The notes beneath the pieces were generated by a model that saw nothing but the letters and a program-made list of their open reading frames with translations, had not been told where the DNA came from and did not search any database. The position numbers and the translations under genes are program-made. Below are positions 45,801 through 57,351 of a stretch of 64,000 nucleotides of DNA, in pieces. Numbering within the stretch: the first letter of the stretch is position 1; every line of letters starts with the position of its first letter. Location: contig JAFFJZ010000012.1 of the NCBI GenBank assembly GCA_018340375.1, positions 5,084,001-5,148,000 of the forward strand, given 5' to 3'. The stretch comes from Gonatopus flavifemur. Lineage: Eukaryota; Arthropoda; Insecta; Hymenoptera; Dryinidae.

Positions 45801-47164
45801 TTTTTGTCCAGATTTGATCCGGGATTCCGATCGCTACTTGTTATCCATTCCCGGATAGGACCCACATTGAACCGGATGAAGGATCGCCGCAAAACCCGTA
45901 TACGCGCCCAAATTCACCCGGATGAGGTCCCAAGTGTATCCGGGTCTAATTCGGATTCTTATCAGGTTTTTTTCACCAGGGATGTTATCTAAGTACTCTA
46001 GTAGAAAGACTACTTCTTTACGAGTTCCGTGACGCTTAATCAGACCAAAATTAGACGATTGCAAGTGTCTCGTATGTTTGTGGCGAGGGAATCAAAAACA
46101 TGCAGTTCCTGAAGAGCAAACTGTGTCTCTGGGTCGTTTTCTGAACGTTCAGAAAACCTGTCCTACGTTTCATAAACCTTCCATAAACGTTCCAATAATA
46201 CGTTTTGCTGTCTGGGTTCTTAGCTAGTTGAGCGTTACAAAACGTGTAAATGACTGGAGTATTTCTACTTCACTATATATTACAGCAGATGTCATATAAG
46301 TCATGCTTTTTTCCGCTTGGATAAATGAATGTGCCGAGGGAAATGTACGGGTGAATTGATTATGGCATTGAAAATCCATTTACAGGGTACGTGAACAAAA
46401 ATGCAACGCCTAAAATGGAAGTAGCAGAATATTATCGAGTAATCAATTTGATGTGTGGAACGCTGCGTTGTCCGAAGACGATCCGAAGTCCGAAAAGTTC
46501 TTCTAAAAGAAAAGTAACCTCTCCTCAACTTTCGCCGATACACTCATCACCACATCAACTCACTTTGACCTCACAAGCTTCTTCCAGTCACGTCACCGAG
46601 CCCGTCCACATGTTTCTCACCACGAGCACGAACCGTCAACAATCCCACGAACCATTCATGCATAGAACTTCACCGACACTACCCAGTCCATGTACACCTG
46701 AATCGGTTCGTACGACGAGTAGCTCAACCTCTCCAGCAATTAACGCTCAGAAACGTATGGATGAGCATTCAGAGCGAATCACGCCACGATATACGCCATC
46801 ACAAGACGCGCAAAAGGAATCTAATAAAAAATTGGCCCCATACGTTTCCTCACAAAAGCGGAGACATAACTCAGCGCCCTCTTCTCCTGAAGGAATATCA
46901 TTTACTCCTATAAACTCACCACCCCATATTAGACATTCCGCCAATGCGCGCTCACTCAGACAAATGGCCACAAAAGAATACTCACCATCACACTCATATA
47001 ATACAAATTCCGAAAAAGATTGTTCCCCTCGTTCTGTGATACGTGAAAATTCATTTCCTGTAACATCTCGGCAAAGCCGCAAATCGGAATGGACGAACAT
47101 TCTCGCATTATCATCACTTCCAGCGATCGAAGACTGCCTCGTACGGATTCGGCTAGAAGTATAA
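42862..47164 (+). CDS. BEN-domain protein gene, spliced (partial model)
   Basis: Inferred exons: 42862-43062 (Lys/Arg-rich, KKNLPPKNARGKRKQASEEDR), 43819-44060 (SDDDVQSETQ, TAEMLRNALKINEKAKEIPEMEK), 44181-44373 and 46386-47164. The last two introns have GT...AG ends and matching phases; the link from the first exon to the second does not match in phase, so an exon may be missing. A BEN domain spans the third and start of the fourth exon: IWLDQCEILMMK, NEMVRRLLKLIIGEEELKQM, then VIPKHIREAVF and YVNKNATPKMEVAEYYRVIN. BEN domains bind DNA and act in transcriptional repression and insulators. The fourth exon continues as a Ser/Pro/Thr-rich tail. Near 47090 an overlapping frame (47089-47415) carries on the same composition, so a frameshift or sequencing error is likely. 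Introns hold several MITEs. Confidence 0.68.
44606..44755. mobile_element. short foldback element in the BEN intron
   Basis: AATCACATTGTGGAGTTATG on the left and CATAACTCCAACATGTGATT on the right are inverted; weaker pairing (AATAACAC, GTATTATTAAATA) continues inside. Non-coding. Confidence 0.5.
45195..45307. mobile_element. partial hairpin-array element, TTTGCTG/CAGC word
   Basis: Contains CAGCTGTGGTAGCGAATTTT, CTGGATCAGCAAAAAG, GCTATTCTATATGTAATACC and TTCTGCGTTAGCAAATT, in the same order as the right half of 26384-26753, and ends TTTTCTCTGTGTA. The left half is missing. Confidence 0.6.
45310..45985. mobile_element. word-array element ATCCGGGT, split by the 318-bp MITE
   Basis: GTATCCGGGCTCATCCGGAT at about 45345 and, beyond the MITE, GTGTATCCGGGTTT, GATCCGGGATTCCG, CCCGGATAGG, AACCGGATGA, ACCCGGATGAGG and TATCCGGGTC form short inverted words. 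The right end is TTTTTTTCACCAGGGATG, the CCCTGGTGAAAA terminus type. Left end not resolved. Confidence 0.45.
45469..45786. mobile_element. 318-bp MITE with ~105-bp TIRs and TA TSD
   Basis: Ends TACAGGGTGTCCCAGAAAAC and, reversed, TACAGGATGTCCCAGGAAAC remain inverted through TTTCACCAGCGTATTCCTGA and GATCTGAGGCTTAGTTTC. TA is duplicated at 45467-45468 and 45787-45788. A related half-end (TATACAGGGTGACACG) lies at 45024. In the BEN intron; non-coding. Confidence 0.8.
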
Positions 47165-47554
47165 ATTCAGAAAATGATCCGACACCCAGTCACTCATCAT
47201 TACATACAATTCACACCCGTGAATATGAATGTGGGCGAACGAATATTCAGAAGTCTGGATTGATGTCTTCAAACTGTTCTGAACAAAACAGTCCTGAAAA
47301 AGCGTCAGCTGTCTTCAAACAAGGGAACAAAATCGAGCTTAGCCATCTACAGCAAATGTCTACTTCATACACAAACAATCATTGCGTTGATCTGATGCAG
47401 TACATAAATTTGTAAGTTTTTATATGCAGCAGCTTATTGAACAATTAGAACCAACAGGGTGGATGAAAAAGCACGTTTCTTGATTATTTCAAAATATAAT
47501 GAACACAAGAATAAATGAATCAAAAATATTTTGTTTCTGAATGTTTTCATTCTT

Positions 47555-47785
47555 CACTGTAAAAAATAAATGTGGAATATTTCACCAAAAATCTTCCACC
47601 ATGAATAGGGAACTTGACATCCTGATTTGGTAGAGTTTGCCCTTACTTTTTGGAGAATTCAACACCCAAAAAACGGAATAGTTCCTCAAAATCTCCTATT
47701 TCTGGTGGAAAAACAATTCTCCCACGGCCAGGGGATGGAATCCGCCATTAAAGTGAGGAAAAACTCCCCATATTTTTTCTAGTGT
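47555..47785. mobile_element. 231-bp CACTG-ended MITE-like element
   Basis: Left end CACTGTAAAAAATAAATG and reversed right end CACTAGAAAAAATATGGGG. Inside are ATGAATAGGGAAC, GGTGGAAAAACAATTCTCCC and GAAAAACTCCCC words. Just downstream of the BEN-gene tail. Non-coding. Confidence 0.5.
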
Positions 47786-47799
47786 TTGTAAATCTGTCA

Positions 47800-48872
47800 C
47801 ATCTCTGATCATATCAATGAATCAACGAATTCAATCTGCGAATAATTCTCAAACAACTCCAAAACGATTTCCGTTCTGGCAATGGGAATAAGCGCAATAT
47901 GAAATCCATTAAGCAAATAAGCATGAAGTGATAGCAAGATTCGTTGGAAATGAGCAGTATGGAGCTTTTTGAATAATTCGGTAATAATTACGGACTTATC
48001 TTCCATTTGAAACTTTCGCATTTATTGCAAACTTGTAATACTGATAAAGAGAAAGAGGAATCCCATACAGCAAATCAGTTCAGAAAGAGTGCGCAGAGAA
48101 TTCAATTGCGGTCGGATGAATTCAATATGAATTCTTAAAAATTCTTTTTCAACTCCTATGCCGTATAAATGGGATTTCAGAGCTGCAACAACCTTAGCTC
48201 TCCCTGCAGAAACGGAATCATTCAGAACGATTGATAGTGCAAATCTCTGATCAAAAATATGATTCAAACTTATTTCGAATCATTTGAGTCTGAAACGGCT
48301 AATTTGAAATTTGTACATTTCTCATTCAAAAAATTTCGTTTGAAAAGAATCAATTCTTCGAATGATCTCAGTTTTACGGGGACGTTACATTCCCACTTAG
48401 AGATTTCCTATGACTTCCTTTCTCCATTCTCATACCTTTATAGTTCCATTGATATAAAGAATTTTAGCACCTTCTTACCGAACAGATTATGAAAACAAAC
48501 ACATCAATTCCTACTCTCATTTTTTTATTCATCTCATTTATGTCTACAGAGAATTCTATGCATTTGATTCCGAAACATTACACTTTGAACTTCGAATCAA
48601 CGTGTGAAAATACATTGTCCATAAATTGACATATGGATTCCTCGTTTGTGTTGGAGAAAAATTTTTTGCATGCAAATTTCATCTCTGAACTGATGCACCT
48701 GAGATTCACCTGAGAAGATTAAATATGTGTATTTGAAAAAATGAGCCATGAAAATGAAAACGTATTTTAAACAGCACACGCAGTTCTCTGAATGTTTCAA
48801 AAACATAGCCTATGTTCTGCGAGTCTTCACCCCCAAAAGCACATATTTCGAATGTTTTGAGCATTTTCACTT
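47800..48872. other. no gene recognised
   Basis: Short frames on both strands (47809-48267 minus, 48259-48492 plus) show no known motif. No repeat ends seen. Confidence 0.35.
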
Positions 48873-48876
48873 TTAA

Positions 48877-51604
48877 GGGGGTAAATACAATTAGACGGTC
48901 AAAATAATCGATTTTTTTTCCTCTAAAAAGTTATTAAATTTCCCGTAGAATACGCTCCAAAAAGTTTCAAACCGGAATTCGAACTCTTTCTATATTTTTT
49001 CTTCGTTTTTCCAGAACCCTTTTTTCAGCGCATAGCAGGTGTACGAGAGCGGTCGACCCAAGTGAAAGTTCTATCTGATGTATCGTACTTTGGAATACCC
49101 CAGGCCGTTTTTGTATATCTGATGGTAGTATATGTATGTATGTGTGTATATATACATGTATTGGAGACATCATTGGCCTACAGAGGGAGCGTTCGCTACA
49201 ACGTGGAATTCAAACGTAACGGTTATGTTAGTGTGGTTCTCGTGTAGCTAGACACAGCCACGTGTATTTCCAGTGCAAAAATGTCGTATCCGAAAAGTGA
49301 AAAAAGTGCTCCGTCTCGTGCGAACCGTTCAAAGGAAAGGAAATTTCACGGCAATCAACATTCTGACAAGAGAGATTCGAGCTCCGATTTGAATTCTCCA
49401 AGTTCAAGTGCTACGTCAAGAAAACTTGCTACTGCTGACTATTCCGAAATATCGAGTAGCCCTCCACTCGCATACCGCATTATTGAATTCTCCACTGTTT
49501 TTAATCCTCATTCTGATATATTATCTTGCCGTAGTTGCAAACAAAACGTGCGGTTCGAATAAACACCAAACCGAGGCTTGGGCTTCAAGCTCGTAGTGAT
49601 TTGTCGTTATGGCAAATGGCTTATGAATTCAGGACCACTTGTGTATACTGGCTTTGAAATAAACAGACGCATAGTATTGATTATGCGATTGCTTGGTGTA
49701 GGAAGAGATGGAATTAATTTGTTTGTCAATTTTATGGAAATTTGTAAAGGTATTTCTCAATCATCCTACGATCGCATCATCGATTCTCTTCATACGGCTA
49801 CCTCAACTATTTTTGATTATTGCTGCAAAAAAGCCATAGGAGAAGAGAAGTTGGAAAACGAGAAACGTGAACAGTCTCTTGTACATTCGAAAGTGTCCGG
49901 TGATGGAAGCTGGAGAAAAAGAGGCTTTCAATCTCTGCTTGGAGTAACTACATTGATTGGTTATTACAGTGGAAAAATTGTAGACTCAGTAGTTGAATGC
50001 AGTTCTTGTCATCAATGTACTCTTAAAAAAAATGGATTAAATACCGAAGATTTTCTTACTTGGTATGAGGAACACGAAGAAACTTGCGAAAAAAATGACG
50101 AGGGTTCGGCAGGCAAAATGGAAGTGGACTCGATACTCGAAATGTTTCAGCGATCCAAGGAAAAGTATGGAGTAAAATACATTAATTACATAAGAGACGG
50201 TGATTCTAAAACTTTGAAGGTCATACTTGATGCTGCTCCGTATGGAGATCTCGTCGTAACGAAAAGCGAATGTATAGGGCACGTGCAGAAGAGGATGGGA
50301 AGCCGCCTTAGGAATGTGAAAAAACAGCACGGTATTGGTGGTAGAGATTAACAAAAGAAATTTGTTAAACTTACCGATGCACTTATCAAAAAGTTAAGTA
50401 TATACTATGGCCTTGCCATCCGGCGTAATATCGATAGTGTAGAAGGCATGAGAAAAGATATCTTAGCAACATATTATCACATGTGCTCAACCAATGAAAA
50501 CCCTAATCACACGTATTGCCCGGACGGAGCGAATAGCTGGTGTAAGTGGAAGAAGGCAGAGGCTACTGGAGTAGATGTGAGTAAAATTGAGCATCCCCCA
50601 GCTTTGCATCCAGATGTACAAAGGCGCTTACTGCCAATTTACGAGGAACTATCGAGAGACGACTTGCTTCACCGTTGCCTCGGCGGTCATACGCAAAATG
50701 CGAACGAAGGTTTTAGTGGCACGGTATGGCGCTTAGCACCTAAAACTTCTCATTCTGGCATAAAAATCGTCGAGATTTTAGCTTATATTCCTACTGGAGT
50801 TCAATGAAGGTTTATCAACAATATTAAAAATAATGATCGCCATGGACATCATCATTGGCCGGCAGAGCCTTGAGTACGCGCAGTTAAAGGACTCAGAAGG
50901 AATGAAGAGGCGAGACATTCGGACTGATCAAACCAGCAAAGAAGCCCGTAAGGCTCGCAGAGAGTTCCAGAATATCAACAATGGCATATACGAAGAGGTT
51001 GAAGGTCTATTATATGCCCCTGGAATCGCTGACTAAATCGTAAGTACCGTTTTTTGGTTGTCAAAACTTTGAACGCGTTTTTCTCAAAACAACATTTTTG
51101 AAATTGGCGGCTACGATTACTCAAAAACTACTGGTCCGATTCAGCTGAAATTTTCAGGGTTTCCTCTTTATACCATAGGCTTGTCTGTAAACCTAAATGT
51201 TTCGGAATTTCATATTGCAAAATTGAGTTCTTAATGCAAAACTGGCAGAAAAAACAGTGAAAATCATCAATTTTTCACAAAAACTTCTACCAATTGTGAA
51301 ATTTTTTTTTTCAATTTTCGAGGTTTACCGACAAACTACATGTATACTTGAGTCAAATTTTTTTCCTGGGCTGTTACAGATCAATAACACGACTCCCAGA
51401 GTGGCCGCCGTTTTTTTGGAGGGTCAAGTTCGCGCCAACGTACAGCCGCCATTTTGGATTTAAAAATTAAAAAAAAATATTTTCACATAGCTCTTCTTTT
51501 TTCCAACAATTGTACATGATGTCATAATCATTGTATTAAACTTTCTTCATGAAAAAAATGTTTTGTCAAGCGTAATTTTTGCCCGTATAATTGTATTTAC
51601 CCCC
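48877..51604 (+). mobile_element. TTAA-flanked DDE transposon (Kolobok-like by TSD)
   Basis: Left end GGGGGTAAATACAATTAGAC and reversed right end GGGGGTAAATACAATTATAC are inverted, followed by matching CGGNCAAAA. TTAA flanks both (48873-48876 and 51605-51608). The transposase family inside is commonly annotated as Mutator-like, but Mutator elements make 9-11-bp duplications, whereas a TTAA duplication fits Kolobok or piggyBac. Length 2.73 kb. Confidence 0.75.
49281..51036 (+). pseudogene. transposase relic of the TTAA element
   Basis: From ATG at 49281 a Ser/Lys-rich N-terminus (KSEKSAPSRANRSKERK) leads to a Cys knuckle CRSCKQ, then GLGFKLVVICRYG, GFEINRRIVLIMRLLGVGR, KVSGDGSWRKRGFQSLLGV, CSSCHQC, YIRDGDSKTLKVI, ECIGHVQKRMGSRLRNVKK, LTDALIKKLSIYYGLAI, HTYCPDGANSWCKWK and LGGHTQNANEGFSGTVWRL. 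The D of SGDGSW, the D of RDGDS and the E of ECIGHV are the likely DDE triad. Breaks: TAA after CKQNVRFE (49560), TAA after GGRD (50349), and a frameshift near 50800 after which MKRRDIRTDQTSKEARKARR resumes the C-terminus. All breaks are small, so the element was active fairly recently. Confidence 0.78.
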
Positions 51605-51608
51605 TTAA

Positions 51609-53254
51609 CCCATTAGCGTCTGAACGGACACTTTTGGACACCAAATTTCAGAGATTCATTGTACAATGAATTTGGTCGAAGAAAAATTTTTGGGTCACTG
51701 TATCCTATGTTTTGAAGGTCGCTCTTTCGAATGGTGATGTTCAGAAGTTCCTAAAATAAGTTTTTTTGTGTGAAAATTGCGAATTCGAAAAAAAAGCACT
51801 GTTTCTTAAAAAAAAAATTTTTCAAGATCATATTTTTGTTTGCTTTTGCATTTTTTTACATACCTAACACCGATAAATATCGCGTCCATGGACCGTCAAC
51901 TAAGAGGTATCTGCTTGAGATTAATAAAAAAAAAATGTTTATCCATACAAAAAGGCGTCCGAAACAATAAATTTTACTTTCAATCTTCAGCAATTTGTTC
52001 CTCGATTTCTAAGGACTTCAGGACAAATTTCCTAAGAACAAAAACGTCCTCAAATTGGTCAAAAAATACCCTCAAATTTTTCCAGATCCGTAAAAAAACA
52101 TTTTTGATTGTCCGGAAAATGGAAAAATTGTTTAAAAAATCTGAAAGAATTTGAGGGTATTATTTGACTGATTTTGAGACTTTTTTGTTTCTGAAAAATT
52201 TCCCCGCAAGTCTATAGTTATTGAGAAAGAGATTGCTGAATGGCTTCTGAGATCGCCGATTACAAATTCAACATTTCCATTGTGTAATTATTAGTATGTG
52301 ATGAATATCAGAATATATTTTCTCAAGAAATCTGTGATTTCATTTATTCCTCTCAAACCCTGTTCAAATTGAGATGCAATCGAATCAAACATTTATCACA
52401 TAGGAATATTTACCATATATCAATATTTCATAGTAATTCTTGGGTGGGTATTTCTATTCTACGCTTCTAAATAATCGAAAGGAAATGGACTACCGTCAAT
52501 TGCTTATTTACTCCTCTGAATGTCACATCCACGTCAACACGTAGTTTACTAAATGAGAATATTTTTGGATACTCCTAAGAGCTTTATGATTGGAGACCTC
52601 AGAAACACTCCAGCGATTTTTTTCTCAATAACTATGGACTTGCGGGGAAATTTTGTGGGAACAAAAAAGTCTTCAAATCAGTAAAAGGATACCCTCAAAT
52701 TTCTTCAGATTTTTGAAACAATTTTTCAAAAATGCCAATTTTTCCATTTTCCGGAAAATCGAAAATGTTTTTTACGGTGCTGAAAAGATTCGAGGGTATT
52801 CTTTGGACAATTTTAAGACGTTTTTGTTCCTAGGAAATTTGTCCTGAAGTCCTTAGAAATCCAGAAAAAAATTGCTGAAGATTAAAAGTAAAATTTATTG
52901 TTTCGGCCGCCTTTTTGTATGGATAAACATTTTTTTTTATCAATCTTAAGCTGATACCTTTCAGTTGACGGTCCATGGACGCGATATTTATCGGTGTTAA
53001 GTGTGTAAAAAAATGCAAAAGCAAACAAAAATATGATCTTGAAAAATTTTTTTTTTTGAGAAACAGTGCTTTTTTTGAATCCGCAATTTTCACACAAAAA
53101 AACTGATTTTAGGGACTTCTGAACATCACCATTCGAAAGAGCGACCTTCAAAACATAGGATACAGTGGCTCAAGAATTTTTTTTCAACCAAGTTCATTGT
53201 GCAATGAATCTCTGAACTTTGGTGTCCAAAAGTGTCTGTTCAGGCGCTGATGGG
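51609..53254. mobile_element. 1.65-kb giant palindrome flanked by TTAA
   Basis: Left arm 51609-52250 and right arm 52591-53254 are inverted copies of about 640-660 bp, starting CCCATTAGCGTCTGAACGGA and, reversed, CCCATCAGCGCCTGAACAGA. The central spacer is about 340 bp. TTAA lies at 51605-51608 and 53255-53258. CCC-starting ends with TTAA fit a non-autonomous piggyBac-like element with exceptionally long TIRs. Open frames are short and mirrored, so not genes. Its left TTAA is also the right TTAA of the transposon at 48877-51604. Confidence 0.82.
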
Positions 53255-53258
53255 TTAA

Positions 53259-53880
53259 TGCAGCTGAACACGTTCTGAAAACGTTCTTTTCATATACTAC
53301 AGGACGTTCTCGTAATGTTTTTCTCACGTACTTTCATGAAAACTAACTTGTTTTTTAAGGAGTCGATGAAATAACATTCGACTCCGACTCTCCTTCCAAC
53401 TCCACCCATCATTCCACAGCCCTGATTCAAAGCACCGCCGGTTTCTTGGACAGGGGCACTTTTTTTGTGTATATCAACTTGTCGTTAGTCCTCAAGCTTC
53501 AATATCTTGAAGACAAAGCCGCGTTAGAATAAAAGCCAAAGTGGTTGTTGTCAACGGTGCCTAAGATATATGTACACTAGGAAAGAATATTTGTCAATAT
53601 GATGTTGAATTTACTTTGGAATGGAGTTAATTGTACCTTTCATTGAAAGCTAGCTCCCGACTCTCACAGCCTCCCCTTGTCAGTACCTTTTGCGAATATT
53701 ATGTTACATGATCGGAATTATTGAAAAACCCCAAATTACGGATTGATAAGTTATATTTCCGCTGTCTGAAGATTTTTCAACATTCAATACCCCAACTTTA
53801 AATCACAATCTGTTGATATGGATTTGATATTGAATCGATATCTAGCGTATCGAACTGGTATCGAAATTCAATGAAATAAC
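53259..53880. other. no gene recognised
   Basis: Includes AACGTTCT words at 53270-53330 resembling a similar cluster at 46130-46200. Nothing else supported. Confidence 0.35.
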
Positions 53881-53884
53881 CGAT

Positions 53885-54130
53885 AATGGGAAAGATATTC
53901 ATTTGTCCTGTCTTCATAAAATATTTGATTGTAGAACTTGAATGTTCAATTGAATGCAAAAATTGTTTATTTGTGGCGATTGAATTATTTATTTAGAAAA
54001 CCAATTTATTTGAGAAAAGCATTTCGTTCTTTGATTTGATTGAATATTTCATAAATCTCAAGGAATATAGCATATGCTTTGGAGAAAGAACGAATGAACT
54101 ATTTGATTGATGAGAAGGAATGTTTTCAGT
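53885..54130. mobile_element. short TIR element, copy B (partner at 23990-24240)
   Basis: Shares ATTTGTCC...TCTTCATAAAATATTTGATT, GAATTATTTATTTAGAAAACC and GGAATGTTTTCAGTGTATG with copy A in the same order. Confidence 0.55.
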
Positions 54131-54699
54131 GTATGAATTTGATATTATATTGACAATAGCCTTTTGAGTGAGATTAACTTTGATTTGATAAATAGTTCAA
54201 ACTTCAGAAACGTGAACATGATGTATTTCATGCAACGATGTATTTTTCCAATGCAAACAAATATTTCATCGTAACAATGATCCATTTGTTCAGATTGAAC
54301 CAATATAAATTCAATGAAAGAATTTTTTTTCATAGAAATGGATGAAATCTATTTCGTCATAGTAAAAAATTAGAAGTAATGATTTGGTATTATCGACTGA
54401 ATTGCAGTAGATTTGAAAGGATTGCTGTTTTTGATTTCCGAATCATACTTCGGATTCTATGGGAATGAACGAAGCGCACATTCATTTTGCTACGAACACT
54501 GGTGTACATGCAGAATATCACTACGTTGTATACGTTTTTTTACATATACAGGAGATAAAAGACATCCTTTTATACTAATATTAATATTCAATAGAATTTG
54601 AAGTTTAAAAAAAGAAGTTTCGAATGATGTATTTTTACTTCCATGTTCCTAACATATAAGGAAATGTTACTTTCATGAACTTTATATGTGAGGAATTCG

Positions 54700-55834
54700 G
54701 AATATTTTACACCCTACCGCAGTCAAAAAAAGGGGTATTCCGCTTTCCCAAACGCTTCAAAATATCGAGGAAATGGGATTCCCCAAAGCGTGTGTGCGTG
54801 TTTGTTTGTCTGTCCGTCTGGCCGTCCGTCCGTTCGTACGTCCGCCTTTTCTGTTGTTCACGATAACTCTCATACTGCATGGAGTTGGATGAGGCTTGCG
54901 CCGAAATTTTGTTCTCAATGAGTCCAGATCAGATCGAAAATTTTTTCAATACGAGGGGAAAATGATCAATTGAATATAGAATATTCTCCGTTGTGGGTAA
55001 CTTTTGGTAGAATTGGTGATTTCAGGTACTGTTTCTCCCAAATTTTTTTATGTAAGTGAGGAGACTGAAATATATCATCCTTCCAGAAATCGCATAAGAG
55101 ATTCAGGCGTTATGGAGGAGACAAGAATCCAATATTGGGGCAAAGTTTCTTAAGCGTACCAGCTCAAAAATTTTCACCCCCTCAATCTTTCTGAAATTTC
55201 ACTGAAATGTAGTACTAGTGACTTTCAATCCTATGAAGGATTTTGCTCTGGTACCTCTGGTTATCAAATTACAGGGGTCCAAAATTCACAGATTTCGTTT
55301 ACTCAGCTCTTTTGAAGATATAATTTCTCAAATTACATTTTTTTATAAAATTATTCTCGATATTGTTTTTCGTAGCTTTTCTTCTGTTCTTCACAATGGC
55401 GTAATCTGTTTTTGTGAGAAAAAATTTTTCCCAACAAATTTAGGGAGTTTGAAGTTATTTTTGCATTTTTTTTCAATTCCAACAATTTTGAAAATTTTCT
55501 AAGTTAGCTCATCTGAAAGCTGGATTCTTCAGCTCTAAGATTGTGTAGGAGTAATTATGGGGAGAAAATTTTATCTGGCATTCGCAACGGCTTCGAGCGC
55601 GCGTGTCGCATATTTCTATTATCTCCTGATACGGTTCGTGATACCGTTGACGCGGAATACGAGTGAAACGAACTGTTTTTCAATGAAATATGATTTTTTA
55701 ATCATGCCAATGATTTCATACAATGTTACCGTACCATTATATCATCAAATTATATCAATAACAGCTTTTGGAATTATGAAACAAAATCATGAATAAATAC
55801 ACATAATATAATGAGTATGGAATAATTCTGCTCG
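54700..55834 (+). repeat. left long inverted-repeat arm (secure part 55315-55834)
   Basis: 55315-55834 is the inverse of 63332-64000, sharing ATGGCGTAATCTGTTTTTGT, GAAAGCTGGATTCTTCAGCT, GTAGGAGTAATTATGGG and the inner end GGAATAATTCTGCTC. The sequence from about 54700, including a GTCTGTCCGTC-rich stretch at 54800-54845, probably belongs to the same arm, but its partner lies beyond the window. The open frame at 55557 is mirrored at 63583. With its partner it brackets the gene at 56038-62892, so the pair are likely TIRs. Confidence 0.6.
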
Positions 55835-57064
55835 AAGCAATATATTTAGCGCAATTTCTCATTCATATCAATTTTTTTTTTAATTTTCATCTTCGGGAAA
55901 ACATCTACATTCAATGATGACGAAAATACTCGTAAATGCAAAGTCATGTTCAAAGTTGGGATAAAACGATGATATTTGAGCGTTGCTGAGATTGTTTTTG
56001 CAGTTCCGAAGCGAGTTTTGAGCTTTTTAGCAATGATTTAATGATTTGTCTCCGAACTCAACAAAACAACAGTTTCTGATAGATTTCTCTTCGCCCATTC
56101 GTAAAGCGCATCAGGACTCAAAATTTGCTGCTTAGACCTCGCTTGAAGACTCGCTCGAGCTGCTAGTCGTTTCAGATTACCACCGATACCGCCACAAGAG
56201 CCTTTTCCATGAGCGGTTGCATGGAAATGCCATTCAGCTCCTATTCCAAAATCTTTGTAATGATACAAAAGATGTTTGAAATTATATCTATTCCTCAGGT
56301 GCTGAGATGCTCCAGCCGTAAGATAGAAAATTTTTCTTGGTTGAAAATGCTCTTTGAGGTACGCTATTATAATCTTTTGGAATTCGTACACAGCGATTGT
56401 ACCGTGATTCAAATTATTCGATAAAATATCAATGCTCCGATGACTGAGTTCGTTTCCTTGTTTGTAATAAATGACAGTGGTGAAAATTGTCAATTGGTCG
56501 TTGTTCCAGTGGAAACCCTGTGCAGCATTCTGAGCTACAAACGCATAATTTTCCGCGAAATCGCATGAAACTAAAAATTCTCCTTCTTGTAAATTATCCT
56601 CCAAATTCCTCAGAAGAGATGACTGCTGTTTCGCAACGAATGAATGGAATTTGAGTTTCGGAAGGCAACGAGAAAGTTCTTCTAAAAAATCTTCTGCACC
56701 TGCAACTTCAGTACGCAAAGTGCTACGATCAGTCTGTTGCCAAATTTGATATTCGAGTTTGTCGATGCAATTGTCTTCGAAAACTGTTTGTGAAAAATTC
56801 TGGAAAACCTCTTTGCCAGAAAATAATAAATATTCATCGAGATAACATTCGGCACGTGGATTCTGACATGAAAACATTTTGAGAGCATCATGATAAGTGG
56901 CGATTGGATTATTCGTACCGGATGTTAATTTTTGAATATCAATCGCATCAAGCATTGAACTGACATTCTCGTGATGGACACAAACGCAAACAGTATGCGT
57001 TCCACTAGCACCAGCGAGTACGCAATTACGAGGTCCAAGCTGCGAGAATGTGGAGAGACTGACC

Positions 57065-57351
57065 CAGGGGGCTTCAACTCTATAAGAAATACTGTCATGA
57101 TTATTTTAGTTTAGTTCCAATCCTTTAGTGTGGCGGCGCCTGTGTTCTCCAATCGAGACCACTGTGCTGCCCTCACTCTCAAAATATATGAATCAACGCG
57201 ATATGGTGGTTATATTGCGTTAATTCGTATATTTTGAGAGTGAGGGCAGCACAGTCGTCTCGATTGGAGAACACAGGCGCCGCCACACTAAAGGATTTGA
57301 ACTAAACTGAAATAATCATAACAGTATTTCTCATAGAGTTGAAGCCCCCTG
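57065..57351. mobile_element. 287-bp hAT-type MITE inside the DDE-like gene
   Basis: Arms of about 135 bp begin CAGGGGGCTTCAACTCTAT and are inverted almost to the centre. The perfect 8-bp direct repeat GACTGACC flanks it (57057-57064 and 57352-57359). An 8-bp TSD and a CAGGG start fit hAT. Without it the host frame reads straight through. Confidence 0.88.

Noticed and set aside
48877..51604. Mutator (MULE) superfamily assignment
   Set aside because: The flanking duplication is TTAA, not 9-11 bp.
51770..53151. Mirrored frames of 64-104 codons in the giant palindrome
   Set aside because: Each appears on both arms in opposite directions with Phe/Lys-rich AT-driven composition and no motif.
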